Shown here: positions 1 to 8,905 of the stretch, piece after piece
Numbering within the stretch: the first letter of the stretch is position 1
Layout: the number at the start of each line of letters is the position of its first letter
Source of the DNA: Carnegiea gigantea
Taxonomy: Eukaryota > Streptophyta > Magnoliopsida > Caryophyllales > Cactaceae
NCBI GenBank assembly: GCA_029747015.1
Contig: JAKOGI010000007.1
Location: 764,001-828,000, forward strand
Length of the DNA stretch: 64,000 bases
Direction: 5' to 3'
The notes under the pieces: generated by a model
Seen by the model: only the letters and a program-made list of their open reading frames with translations
Databases searched by the model: none
What the model was told of the DNA's origin: nothing
Program-made: the position numbers and the translations under genes

Positions 1-1041
1 CGCTACTATGCTTTAGTACTGCCTTCCACCCTGCTATGAACGGGTAGACAGAATGCACCATTCAAACCTTGGAAGATATGCTGCGAGCGTGCACTTCGGA
101 CTTTAAGAGCGTGTGGGATGAACAGCTGGCACTGATCGAGTTTTCTTACAATAATAACTACCACGCGAGCATTGGCATGACCCTGTATGAGGCACTATAT
201 GGGAAGAAATGCAGGACCCCGCTCTACTAGTAAGAGATTAATGAGGCCTTGACTATCGGACCGGAATTGATCCAAGCTACCACAGACAAAGTAAGGGTAA
301 TCCAGGAATGAATGAAAGTCCGCCAGAACCGTCAGAAAAGCTAGGTCTACCAGTGATATAGGCTCCTTGAATTCCAGGTCGGAGACCAGGTGTTTCTTCA
401 CGTTTCTCCAACCAAAGGAGTCGCGAGGTTTGGGAAAGCAGGGAGGCTCAGCCTGAGGTACATCGGACCGTACCCGATCATACAGCGGGTTGGAGAGGTA
501 GCATACCAACTGGAGCGTTTGAGACGCTACTATGATCGGGTAGTACTGCCTTCCACCCTGCTATGAACGGGTAGACAGAATGCACCATTCAAACCTTGGA
601 AGATATGCTGCGAGCGTGCACTTCGGACTTTAAGAGCGTGTGGGATGAACAGCTGGCACTGATCGAGTTTTCTTACAATAATAACTACCACGCGAGCATT
701 GGCATGACCCTGTATGAGGCACTATATGGGAAGAAATGCAGGACCCCGCTCTACTAGTAAGAGATTAATGAGGCCTTGACTATCGGACCGGAATTGATCC
801 AAGCTACCACAGACAAAGTAAGGGTAATCCAGGAATGAATGAAAGTCCGCCAGAACCGTCAGAAAAGCTAGGCCGACCAGTGATATAGGCTCCTTGAATT
901 CCAGGTCGGAGACCAGGTGTTTCTTCACGTTTCTCCAACCAAAGGAGTCGCGAGGTTTGGGAAAGCAGGGAGGCTCAGCCTGAGGTACATCGGACCGTAC
1001 CCGATCATACAGCGGGTTGGAGAGGTAGCATACCAACTGGA
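1..1041 (+). repeat. Tandem duplication of about 525 bp inside the gypsy relic
   Basis: Bases 1-514 are repeated at 525-1041, with a 3-base difference near the start of the second unit (after CGCTACTATG). The first unit stops at CCAACTGGAGC and jumps back to CGTTTGAGACG, the sequence that lies just upstream of the unit in the other large-repeat copy (47,698-47,708). The three bases AGC are shared at the junction. Copy 2 has only one unit, so the duplication arose in copy 1 after the large repeat, or was lost in copy 2. Confidence 0.9.
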
Positions 1042-1463
1042 GCTACCGACTGAACTTTGGAGAGTGCATAATGTATTGCATGTGTCGCAGTTGCGAAAAA
1101 TACATTTCAGATCCCTCGCACATCATTGAACCCGATCCTGTATAGCTCCAAGAAGACTTATCGTATGAGGAACAGCCTGTATAGATCCTAGATCTGCAGG
1201 AAAAGCACCTCCGTAAAAAGATGGTGCCCCTGGTGAAGGTCCTTTGGGCCAACCATGAGACGTCGGAAATCACTTGGGAGCCAGGGCAGGAGATGCAAGA
1301 CAAATACTCCCACTTGTTCTTATAACCAGGTGCGTAGTAGTTTCGAGGATGAAACCCTTTTAAGTGAAGTAGTATGTAAAACCTTGAAAATTCTTATTTG
1401 TAATGACAGCGTGTCGTAATCTGATGAAGTTTCGAGGACAAAATTTTTCTAAGTGGGGTAGTA
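1..1463 (+). mobile_element. Ty3/gypsy pol 3' end (integrase to chromodomain-like tail), dead
   Basis: The sequence translates, with many in-frame stops, as the C-terminal half of a gypsy integrase: the [13 protein letters not shown] motif region, then the GKAGRLSLRYIGPY block, the HNVLHVSQLRK block (917-1129 is still open), and a tail with ITWEPGQEM followed by KYSHLF, which resembles the chromodomain end of Tekay/Del-type chromoviruses. Most stops are TAG or TGA where CAG, CGA or TGG is expected. A purine-rich tract at about 1452-1461 precedes TGTAAAACCTCAG at 1464, taken as the start of the 3' LTR. The better preserved full version is at 43.8-48.6 kb. Confidence 0.85.
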
Positions 1464-1706
1464 TGTAAAACCTCAGAAAATTCATTTTGGGAATTAATGT
1501 CAGATTGGACCGGCCTAGACCCGAGTCAATCCAAGTCAATGCCAAATGAGTTCTTGTGGAATCCATTTCGTTTAAGAAAGCTTTCAATCGATTTTTCAAT
1601 ATTCTGAGAGTTTCAGTCGTCAAATTTTTCCTCCCCAATTTTTGTTAAACAACTCCTAAGTATTAACCTTCTTTTTATCGTTATGATTTTCTGATGTCCT
1701 TGTAGC

Positions 1707-1752
<46 letters not shown>

Positions 1753-2086
1753 TAAAAAAAGAAGGGAAGTAGCCGTGAGGCGCTAAAATGGAAAAAAAAA
1801 AAAACTTTTCCTAGTAGATTAAGAAGTTGATTCATTTAAAACTCTTTTTCCCCCTCTTTTTTTGGTTTAAAAGGCTAAAACCCTAAATTCGGTATACAAT
1901 TTGGATTCATTGTTTACTTTTTCAGAAAGCGAAACCAAACCAGACGCCATATAATTTTTTTTTTTGAACTATACCATAATTTTTATTCATACTATAACCA
2001 ACACCAAACCGCAAATTTCAAAAATAAAATAAGGCTCTGAGGGGTGCGGGTCTATCTCGATATGGGAGGGGAAGCATACGAATATA
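1464..2086 (+). mobile_element. Probable start of gypsy 3' LTR, with (TAA)n tract
   Basis: TGTAAAACCTCAG follows the polypurine tract, as expected for the LTR of this clade (usually TGTAACACC). A trinucleotide run of AAT/TAA units lies at about 1707-1751 and a poly-A tract at about 1792. The LTR end was not found and the sequence does not visibly match the LTR before the primer-binding site at 43,814. No gene is seen. Confidence 0.5.
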
Positions 2087-2521
2087 GGGGGTGTTTGGTA
2101 ACAACAGCTTTTTGGAAAAAAAATAGCTGTTTGGGAGGATTTTGACTGTTTTGACCAAGTCAAATAGCTAAAGGGTATTTGGTAAAGAGCTGTTTGTAAT
2201 AGCTGTTTGACTCCAAAAAGCTATTTTTGAAAAAGTTATTCCCATTAGCCTTTTGAGAAGAGCGTTTTGTGGAAATGACATAATTGTCCATAAGCTTGAA
2301 AAAAATTGCACATATCTCATTAAAAACTAATTCATAAATGAGGGCATAAATGAAATTTTACCAACATAATTTTTAGAAACAGCTAATTTTTACCAAACAC
2401 TTTTTCTAAAAACAGCTAATTCAAACAGCTAATATAAACTGCTAATTCATACAGCTAAGAGTTAACAGCTAATACAAACAGCTAACAGCGAACAGCTAAC
2501 AACTGTTTACCAAACAGGTCC
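2087..2521. mobile_element. MITE with GGGGGTGTTTGGTAA / TTACCAAACAGGTCC ends
   Basis: The two ends are imperfect inverted repeats and the element is flanked on both sides by ATA (2084-2086 and 2522-2524), a 3-bp target duplication that would suit a PIF/Harbinger (Tourist) type; hAT is less likely because no 8-bp duplication is seen. The right half holds many AACAGCTAA units, typical subterminal repeats. No coding capacity. 435 bp. Confidence 0.75.
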
Positions 2522-3110
2522 ATAAACTCAAACTACAGGGATTAAGGACGAGAAAAAATTAAAAAAGAAAAACATTCAAAACACTAAGAAAATGAGGATG
2601 GTCAACCTCGAACATGCAACTAGGGAGGAATTCTATATGCGTTGAATCACTTGTAAACAGAGCCCTAAAACAGTAGAAATATCTGGGATAGGAGTGTAGG
2701 AAGGGGTTGTTTATCTTGCAAACAGAGCCTTAAACCAGTAGAAATATAGTTTTCCCCTCAAATTTGTTTCTTGTCTGTTTTATTTGGGTACATTATATGT
2801 TCTTGATATTTTCGAATCTTATGCACTTAAAACACAACAAATTGTGATTAGAGAAAAGTATTCTAGACTATATTATCTTTCGTAATCTTCATATATAGTA
2901 CTAGATGCAAAGACAAAGAGAGCAACATCTCCCAGGTGAATCTTGTTGATAATTGGCATCCACTTTTTTAAACCCTAAGAGCTTGTGATTTGGATGTCAA
3001 TGTGATTAAACAATGCTAAAATGTGAACATCCAACTTAATATTAATTGCATAAAGTAAGGGGAGTCTTTACATAACATAACATATTTGAATCCTGTTTCT
3101 TATTTTCTAG
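2522..3110 (+). other. No gene; right part is LIKE-COV intron sequence
   Basis: A short direct duplication (ACAGAGCC..TAAA..CAGTAGAAATAT) occurs at about 2,657 and 2,724. From about 2,920 the sequence matches the intron that precedes LIKE-COV exon 2 elsewhere (around 7,840-8,060 and 10,180-10,290), including the AAAGAGAGCAACATCT and AACAATGCTAAAATGTG blocks. Confidence 0.6.
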
Positions 3111-3221
3111 GGCAGCTTCATGATCTCCATGACATTCATGTCCTTGGTTAGGGTGTTCAAGTTATCATGGTTGGGGTCGAAGCTTCTCTTTTCCAGTTGG
3201 TGGTTCATCAAGAATATGTCC

Positions 3222-3439
3222 TGTTAAATTTTTATATCAATTGGGCAATTGAACAAAGAGTCGTTATGCATTGAAGCTCAAATGAGATTTCATCTCAAAA
3301 TCAATTGGTAATAGGTGAAATAACTCACAAGCTTATATATATGCTCAAGCCCTTTAATTTCATCAATGTGGACAACACCCACTATTATATTTTTTGAATT
3401 TTATCAATGCAAAATAATATCCACTTTCATACTCCAACA
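3222..3439 (+). mobile_element. Small solo LTR with 5-bp target duplication TGTCC
   Basis: Begins TGTTAAATTTTTATAT and ends CATACTCCAACA, with TGTCC at 3217-3221 and again at 3440-3444. The insertion splits LIKE-COV exon 2 precisely. 218 bp. A related member lies at 16,898-17,057 and more distant pieces near 23.9-24.1 kb. Confidence 0.85.
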
Positions 3440-3606
3440 TGTCCCTTGTTATCTACGTATATATACTATACCTTGAAACACACAAAGTGCATTGCAGCAG
3501 CAAAGCCAGGTGTGAACATCCAATTCAATCCTTGTACACCTTGGCACCATATGTGAAATGACAATTATTTAAGACCATGGGGCAACCATGCGTTTAAAAA
3601 AGATGC

Positions 3607-4667
3607 TGTTAGCTTTTTTAAAAGCTCACATTGAGTTTTTTGATATGTTTTGATAAAAGACAAAAAGAGATTAATCAATTGACATATTAATCATGTTATA
3701 TTTGAATTATGTTAAAAATTATTATTGTTTAAATGTGCTCTATTTTTGAACTGGATGTTGGAATATTAATATTACTTAATTGATTTTATATAAGGTGTCA
3801 TAATATCTTTGAGATTGTTTAATATTCAAATTTGAACATATTATCTTTATGATATTATATTGTGTGATTCAAATTTGAATATAAGATTGTGGAGCTATAT
3901 TTATCAATGTCAAAGATTTGCTCTTAATATGATAATATATTGTGATAGAATATCTTAGAAGATTATGCTGCAAATTATGAATGGTTCTAGAAGATTCTCA
4001 ACCAAGATATTCAGCTCAAATCAAGAGAAGTAGCCGTTGGAACTACTTGAGCAAGAACAGAAAAAATTAAGGGCTTGGAATGCCAATTCAAGGCCTTGAA
4101 ATCTGGCATGGAGATTGGATTTCCACAAGATATGCAACGGTCACTTGCCATATCTTTCTCCCCTCTTCTTTACACCTCTCATCTATAAAAGGGGAAGAGA
4201 TTCACAGTAAGAGAACACAAGAGAAAGCAAGCACTCATTGGTATATACATTATTCGAGAACTTATTGGCAGGCCCTGAGTTTAAATTTGCTTCTATATAT
4301 ATATATATATATATAGATATATATATATTACATTTCATTGTATTGTTCAAGTTCTAATTTGAGTAGGATCATAGAGTTGAAGGGTCAACTCTACCAACGA
4401 TTTGTTGAAGGATCAACTTATAGCTTGGAACTTAGAGTAGGTGTACTCTAGAGTTATAATAATCCATCCTAATAAAATTGGGTTAATCCTAGAGTTAGGG
4501 AACTCTAGGCGGGGACTAAACTTGGTTGATGCTAATCTCGCAAAAAATTGCTCGTGTCTTGTCTACGTTTATCTTTTCGCTCTTTACTTGATTAATTTGC
4601 GATATTGATCATCACCCTATTCAACCCCCTCCTTTTGGGTGATTTAACTAGCCAAACCGGACCAACA
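3607..4667 (+). mobile_element. Solo LTR of about 1.06 kb in LIKE-COV exon 3
   Basis: Begins TGTTAGC and ends GGACCAACA, flanked by GATGC (3602-3606) and GATGT (4668-4672), a 5-bp target duplication with one mismatch. Inside, a TATA box (CTATAAAAGGGG, near 4175) followed by CACAGTAAGAGAACAC looks like an LTR promoter and R region. An (AT)n tract at about 4294-4328 is short here and much longer in copy 2. A sister LTR is at 25,028-26,009. Confidence 0.85.
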
Positions 4668-4980
4668 GATGTATTTTATCGCATCAACTGTAACTCTCGA
4701 GAGCAACCTTGGAAAGGACTAAGGTGGAACCCCAGTGTTTACGTACGAACAAACCAACTTGGGACGCATATTTCTTAGCTGGCTCATGAGATAGTTTGAG
4801 GCTTATTGTTTTTCACCTGTGACAGCATAGGTAAAAAAATTTGTACTACACAAATGATGAATGTTTCATCATAAGGGGTCTCGAGTGTTTTGTCTTGATT
4901 TGAAATTTATATTATTATATATTAAACAAAAGAAAATTGTCTAATTGTATAGTAAACAATATTGTCACCATTTCTTGAGA

Positions 4981-5152
4981 GTAATGATGCATTTAAAAAA
5001 GATACATTTATCGCATTAATTGTAACACTCAAGAGCAACCTGGGAAAGGAAGGTAGAACCCTAGTGTTTATGTACGAACAAACCAACTTGGGATGCATAT
5101 TTCTTAGCAGCTGATGAGATAATTTGAGACCTATTTTTTTCACTCGGCATAG
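4981..5152 (+). pseudogene. LIKE-COV pseudogene fragment A2 (exon 3 only)
   Basis: A second exon 3 copy follows pseudogene A after 150 bp. It shares the same internal deletion as A (ATTTATCGCAT follows directly on the GATAC block), so A and A2 derive from one already-deleted ancestor. The splice donor GT has become AT at 5153. The exon 2 part is missing. Confidence 0.75.
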
Positions 5153-5182
5153 ATAAAAAAAATTTGTACCACACAAAAGTAA

Positions 5183-5398
5183 GCATGAGCAAAAAAAACC
5201 GAAACCGAAAATCGAATCGAAAAATCAGAAAAATCGAACTGAAAAACCGGTTAACCGGATCGAATTTTATGAAATTTTCGGTTCAATTAACCGAACTGAT
5301 TTTGCTCCCTAGTTCAAGGTTCGGTTTTGGTTCAGGGGAGAAGATTTTTCGGTTACCGCGGTTAACCGATCTGAACCAATTTTTTTTTTTTAATGGCA
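5183..5398 (-). mobile_element. Degenerate hAT-type MITE rich in CGGTTAACCG
   Basis: GAGCAAAAAAAACCGAAACCG at the left and repeated AACCGGTTAACCGG motifs match, in reverse, the better preserved element at 16,131-16,594. Its ends are too worn to define a target duplication. Confidence 0.55.
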
Positions 5399-5626
5399 GC
5401 AAATAAATAGTAAATATTAAATAATGATTGATAGCTTGACGATTATTTTCTTTTTGCTTTGCTAACTTTAGGTTTTGTTGGTAACAATTGATATTACAAT
5501 TCGTATTAAATTTCAATAGGAAATTTAAGGATTAACATTGACTTTGTTGTCGAGTGACAACTAAAAAATAATCAAAGCACTATTGTTTATAATATTGTTG
5601 AGTATCAAAAGTTTGCGAATTCAAAA

Positions 5627-5817
5627 CTCCCTCCGTCTCAAAGTTAGAGTTAAATTTTAAAAATGTATAAAAATATTAAGCATTAAATGTATTCGCATTG
5701 TTGAAATAGGTTTTCAACCAATAAGAACATTGATATTCTTTTGGAAGAGTGAACTTTGACGATATCATGGGACTTGAAAGAATAATGTTTTTACCAATGA
5801 ATATGAGATGGAGGGAG
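5627..5817. mobile_element. Stowaway MITE (CTCCCTCCG termini)
   Basis: CTCCCTCCGTCTCA at the left and TGAGATGGAGGGAG at the right form terminal inverted repeats, with TA at 5818-5819; these are hallmarks of Tc1/mariner-derived Stowaway MITEs. The matching region upstream of the intact DUF26 gene (about 21,141-21,165) lacks the element, so it inserted after the two DUF26 upstream regions separated. Confidence 0.85.
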
Positions 5818-5932
5818 TAGTTACTTACTAACCTTTTTAAATTGTGAACTTCGCACATTGAATTTATTTCTATTCGAATTATGTAAACATTATAAAATGT
5901 GCAGAGTACGGAATTTACACTAATATTAATTA

Positions 5933-6111
5933 TTCCCTTTGTCTCATAATCATTATCAAATATAGGAACAATAAGTATCAAATGGATTTATATTGTTGAA
6001 ATGGATTTTCAATCAATAGAACCATTGAAAGTATTCAAAAAACCAAACTTTGACAACACTATGGTACTAGAGAAATAAATATCTTTGGCATTAAGTATGG
6101 AACAAAGGGAC
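5933..6111. mobile_element. Older Stowaway-like MITE in the DUF26 upstream region
   Basis: TTCCCTTTGTCTCATAATC and GGAACAAAGGGAC ends are flanked by TA on both sides. The same element, longer internally, sits at 21,268-21,552 upstream of the intact DUF26 gene, so its insertion predates the duplication that made these two loci. Confidence 0.7.
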
Positions 6112-6485
6112 TAGCGTTGGGCCGAGGCAACCCACCATGTTGAACCGAGGATTGATGTGTCAAAGCTCGTGGAACAGTGCCACTTATTTTATTGTTTTAG
6201 AGGATGGGGAAGAGCAGGTCAAGTCGTTGGTTGGCAAGTTAATCATTTTAATAACACTGTAACGTATTAAAATTTGTTTGACTTGAAACCCACCATGCAC
6301 CACCCCCCCAAAAAAGGATTGTAACCTATTGAGTACAAGCCTCAGCCAAATTTGGTGTGAAACAAATATGGGTGAGTCTGGATTGAACCGACCCAACCTT
6401 AGCTCTGGAAAGTAGTATATTTCAATTTGCTCAAACAATCCTAGCTCCAAACACCCCCCAAAAAAAAGAAAAAGAAAAACTCCTC

Positions 6486-6493
6486 TATATAAA
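6486..6493 (+). promoter_or_regulatory. TATA box of DUF26 pseudogene A
   Basis: CTCTATATAAA lies 83 bp before the conserved ATG. The following leader (GCAAACTTGAACAACCCAAC, then TCACAAATA) is shared with the DUF26 loci at 22.0 and 30.1 kb. Confidence 0.75.
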
Positions 6494-6575
6494 GGCGTCA
6501 AGTAGGCAGCAAACTTGAACAACCCAACTCACAAATAAACCAGGAAAGGAAAGAGTGGAAAAAGAAAATACCCTC

Positions 6576-7440
6576 ATGGCTTCATCTTTTCATTTCAGAG
6601 TTGCAAATCTGGTGCTATTTTTCGTGATCGCTTGCTCTAAAGAGTATGTGGGTCCATGGGGTCCATACTGCAACCCGAACTCCAACATACCGCCTGATAG
6701 TCCAGTGTCAGCCAACATAGACAACTTGCTAGCCGCGATGGTCCGTGCATCCCAAATGAACAATGGGTTTAGTGGCTTATCGTCTGGCACCGGCAAGAAC
6801 ACTATCTATGGGCTGGCCCAATGCCGGGGAGACGTGAACATAAAGGAGTATTGTTATCCATGCATCCAAGACGCGGTCCAACAGGTCATAAATGAATGCC
6901 CGGCAAATCCGATGCTCAAATCTGGTATGACTATTGCACTGTCCAGTATAGCCAGGACAACTTCTTTGGCATGGTTGATGCCTCACAAAATGCATTGGTT
7001 CGGAACCAAGATGATTACAGGGACCCCGAATCCTTGTTTAGTAAGTTGGGGCCACTATTTGAGGACATCATTAGCAAAGCTATTGAGCACGCCAGCGGAG
7101 GAATCGGCACAGGGAAGGTAGACCTGCCAGACAGTCACACTTTGTATAGGGCGGCCCAATGCACAACAGACCTTAGACCTTTTGATTGTGCTCAGTGCTT
7201 GGGTGCCGCGGTTAAGGAGTTCGACGATTTCTGCAAACCCAAACGGGGTTGTAGGGTGTACCTCAGTAGTTGCACTGTTAGATACGAGATCTATAACTTT
7301 CTCCCTCCCATGATACTGGGTTTAAGAAGATTCAAGGTCAAGCTATGGAAAAGTTGATGTCGAAGTATGAGTTCGGACGAGCAAAAGAAGTTAATAAGCT
7401 GATGGGGTCCAGGAAATCTATGATGATTTCATCATTTTAA
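6576..7440 (+). pseudogene. DUF26 (Gnk2-type) secreted protein pseudogene A, two frameshifts
   Basis: Homologous along its whole length to the intact gene at 22,006. The start used is the second ATG (6576, MASSFHF), because it is the one conserved in the intact gene; an in-frame ATG at 6555 adds seven residues. A signal peptide is followed by domain 1, where the Cys motif is C-x9-C-x2-C (CRGDVNIKEYCYPC), one residue longer than the family norm. One missing base at about 6897-6904 shifts the frame; domain 2 with CTTDLRPFDCAQC (C-x8-C-x2-C) is in the second frame. A second missing base at about 7297-7310 shifts again before the tail, which still ends KSMMISSF. The protein could not be made whole. 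An R-to-Q change in the conserved VRYS block distinguishes this copy from copy 2. Confidence 0.9.
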
Positions 7441-7546
7441 ATCTGGAAAGATGTAGGTATTTACTTAATGTACTGAATGATGCGTGCCATGTGCATGCAC
7501 CCTTGGAGTCCATATAGTTTTATGGATATTGTGTGTTAAATAACGT

Positions 7547-7560
7547 GTGCATATATGCAC
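7547..7560. promoter_or_regulatory. Perfect 14-bp palindrome in DUF26 3' flank
   Basis: GTGCATATATGCAC lies 107 bp after the stop codon and is kept in the same place after the intact gene (22,968-22,981). Function unknown; it could be a 3' UTR hairpin or a transcription-factor site. Confidence 0.5.
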
Positions 7561-7660
7561 GCTATCTTTTATGAATGTTTAATATAATGCGATTTGAGAA
7601 TCTGCTAGTCTATTAATAATGAAACCAGTGCTTGTAGGATCGATCTCATTGTCTCAACAA

Positions 7661-7733
7661 TTTGCTGTCATCCAGTGGTTAGGATGTTTGGTTTTCACCT
7701 AAGAGACACAGGTTTTTGATTCCTTGCAACAAG
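7661..7733 (+). pseudogene. tRNA-Glu-like relic 3' of DUF26 pseudogene A
   Basis: Aligns to tRNA-Glu(UUC) along its full length, keeping CCAGTGGTTAGGAT in the D arm and a TTTTCAC anticodon loop (TTC). The acceptor strands TTTGCTG and CAACAAG still pair at six of seven positions (one G-U) although two C-G pairs have become T-A; the anticodon stem is also still paired. The T loop carries two extra bases, so normal function is unlikely. Confidence 0.7.
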
Positions 7734-7977
7734 AATTATGTTTTATTTTTCAACAACAAAGGTAAAGAGAGCAACATCTATCAAGTAAATATTGTTTATA
7801 TTTGATTCCTAGCAACAAGAATTGTGTTTTTATTTTTCAACAACAAAGATAAAGAGAGCAACATCTGCCAAATAAATATTGTTGATATTTGATTCTCGGC
7901 AACAAGAATTGTGTTTTTATTTTTCTGCGACAAAGATAAAGAGAGCAACATATGCTAATTAGATATTGTTGATATTT
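7718..7977 (+). repeat. Three tandem units of 86-87 bp
   Basis: Units start at 7718, 7804 and 7891, each opening with GATTC..GCAAC from the 3' end of the tRNA-like relic and running through AAAGAGAGCAACAT to TTGATATTT. The last part equals LIKE-COV intron sequence, so the array joins the tRNA relic to the LIKE-COV fragment that follows. Confidence 0.85.
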
Positions 7978-8302
7978 GATATCCACATAAATATATATAT
8001 ATATTTTAACCCAAGAGCTTTGGTTTGGATGTCAAAGTAATTAAACAATGCTAAAATAATGTGTATCAACATTAGCTTTATTTATCTGTATGGATACCTT
8101 CTTGATTCTAGAGGATAAATATGCTCGAAGTTTTGAATTATCTCTTTCGTTAAAGAATGATCCTATCTCGATATCTAGCTTGTGCCACTTTGTACTTAGC
8201 TTTTGTGTGAAAAGCATGAAATAACATTAATGCTCGACTTGTGCAGTTGTGTTTTGCTCGTCTTAGATTTACTGTACATGAATCCAGTTTCTTATCTTGT
8301 AG

Positions 8303-8487
8303 GTCTATGCTTTAGGACCTCCATAACGTTCATTTTCTTGGTTGGCCTGTTCATGTCAGTATGTCACCATGGTTGGGACTTGCGAGCTTCTGCTCTCCAA
8401 GTTGGGAGATCAGTGGTGCTTCAAGAAAATGCCCCTTATGAGGATGCCTTGACGCTTGAAACAGATTAAGTGTACCAATAAATCCAG
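8303..8487 (+). pseudogene. LIKE-COV pseudogene fragment B (exon 2)
   Basis: After an acceptor (TCTTGTAG) the sequence follows LIKE-COV exon 2 with small insertions and stops (for example a TAG where TTT ATG is expected, and GTATGTCACC inserted before the ATGGTTGGGA block). It ends at a preserved donor (CCAG/GTATGAACATCC). About 40 bp later it changes abruptly into the 3' end of a DUF26 gene. Confidence 0.8.
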
Positions 8488-8525
8488 GTATGAACATCCA
8501 ATTTAGGCCATGTTGGCACTGACGC

Positions 8526-8745
8526 TAAGGAAAAGCTCATCAATTATGAGTTCGGACAACCTAAACAAATTCATAAGCGAAGGTCCAGGAAATCCGTGAT
8601 GAGTTCGTCGTTTCAAAAGTATATAGATGTGTTTCCTTAATTTCTTAATAATGTGGGGAGTACGCATGCACATTAGGAGTCTATTCATGTATTTATATGA
8701 ATACTGTCTCTCAAGTAATGTCACAAGTGTGTCTGCGGGTCAATA
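8526..8745 (+). pseudogene. DUF26 3'-end remnant fused behind LIKE-COV exon
   Basis: GAAAAGCTCATCAATTATGA and the following bases match the last 30 codons of the DUF26 genes, including a tail reading SRKSVMSSSF, with the stop replaced by CAA. The 3' flank (TTCCTTAATTT, GCATGCACATTAGGAGTC) also matches the flank of pseudogene A. The rest of the gene is gone, so a DUF26 unit once lay here, directly upstream of the tRNA-Glu at 8,747. Confidence 0.75.
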
Positions 8746-8746
8746 A

Positions 8747-8818
8747 TCCGTTGTCGTCCAGCGGTTAGGATATCAGGCTTTCACCCAGGAGACCGGGGTT
8801 CAATTCCCGGCAACGGAA
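8747..8818 (+). tRNA. tRNA-Glu (TTC anticodon), slightly damaged
   Basis: 72 nt with acceptor TCCGTTG/CAACGGA fully paired, D-arm/A-box region CCAGCGGTTAGGAT, anticodon loop CTTTCAC (TTC) and the B-box-like GGTTCAATTCC. Two stem mismatches are visible: TCAGG for TCTGG in the anticodon stem (shared with copy 2), and CGGGG for CCGGG in the T stem (this copy only). Probably a recent pseudogene or weakly active gene. Confidence 0.75.
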
Positions 8819-8905
8819 ATATTGTGTTTTCATTTTTCAGCCTCCTGCTAAACTGAAATCTGTTGCACTCATATCAGCAGAGGTCTTGCCATCACACAGG
8901 AAAAA

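Larger units (their letters stand above)
3111..4830 (+). pseudogene. LIKE-COV (DUF502) pseudogene A, exons 2 and 3 broken by two LTRs
   Basis: After a splice acceptor (TTTTCTAG) the sequence matches LIKE-COV exon 2 (compare 10,499-10,666), is interrupted by a 218-bp solo LTR at 3222-3439, resumes to 3509 where the GT donor is kept, then begins exon 3 at about 3576, is interrupted again by a 1.06-kb solo LTR at 3607-4667, and finishes exon 3 at 4830. Several substitutions and an ancient deletion early in exon 3 (the part coding IIKHPRVGEYAFA-like sequence in the intact copy) destroy the frame. LIKE-COV proteins are multi-pass membrane proteins related to COV1, which restrains vascular differentiation. 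Not functional. Confidence 0.85.

Noticed and set aside
5164..5406. Lys/Asn/Arg-rich 80-codon frame
   Set aside because: It is the translation of the CGGTTAACCG-rich MITE.
6897..7310. Introns to rescue the DUF26 pseudogene A frames
   Set aside because: The breaks are single-base losses in otherwise continuous homology; no donor/acceptor pair is present and the paralogue has one exon.
8747..8818. Organellar insertion as source of the tRNA-Glu genes
   Set aside because: The sequence fits the nuclear-type plant tRNA-Glu(UUC) and no flanking plastid or mitochondrial sequence is seen.
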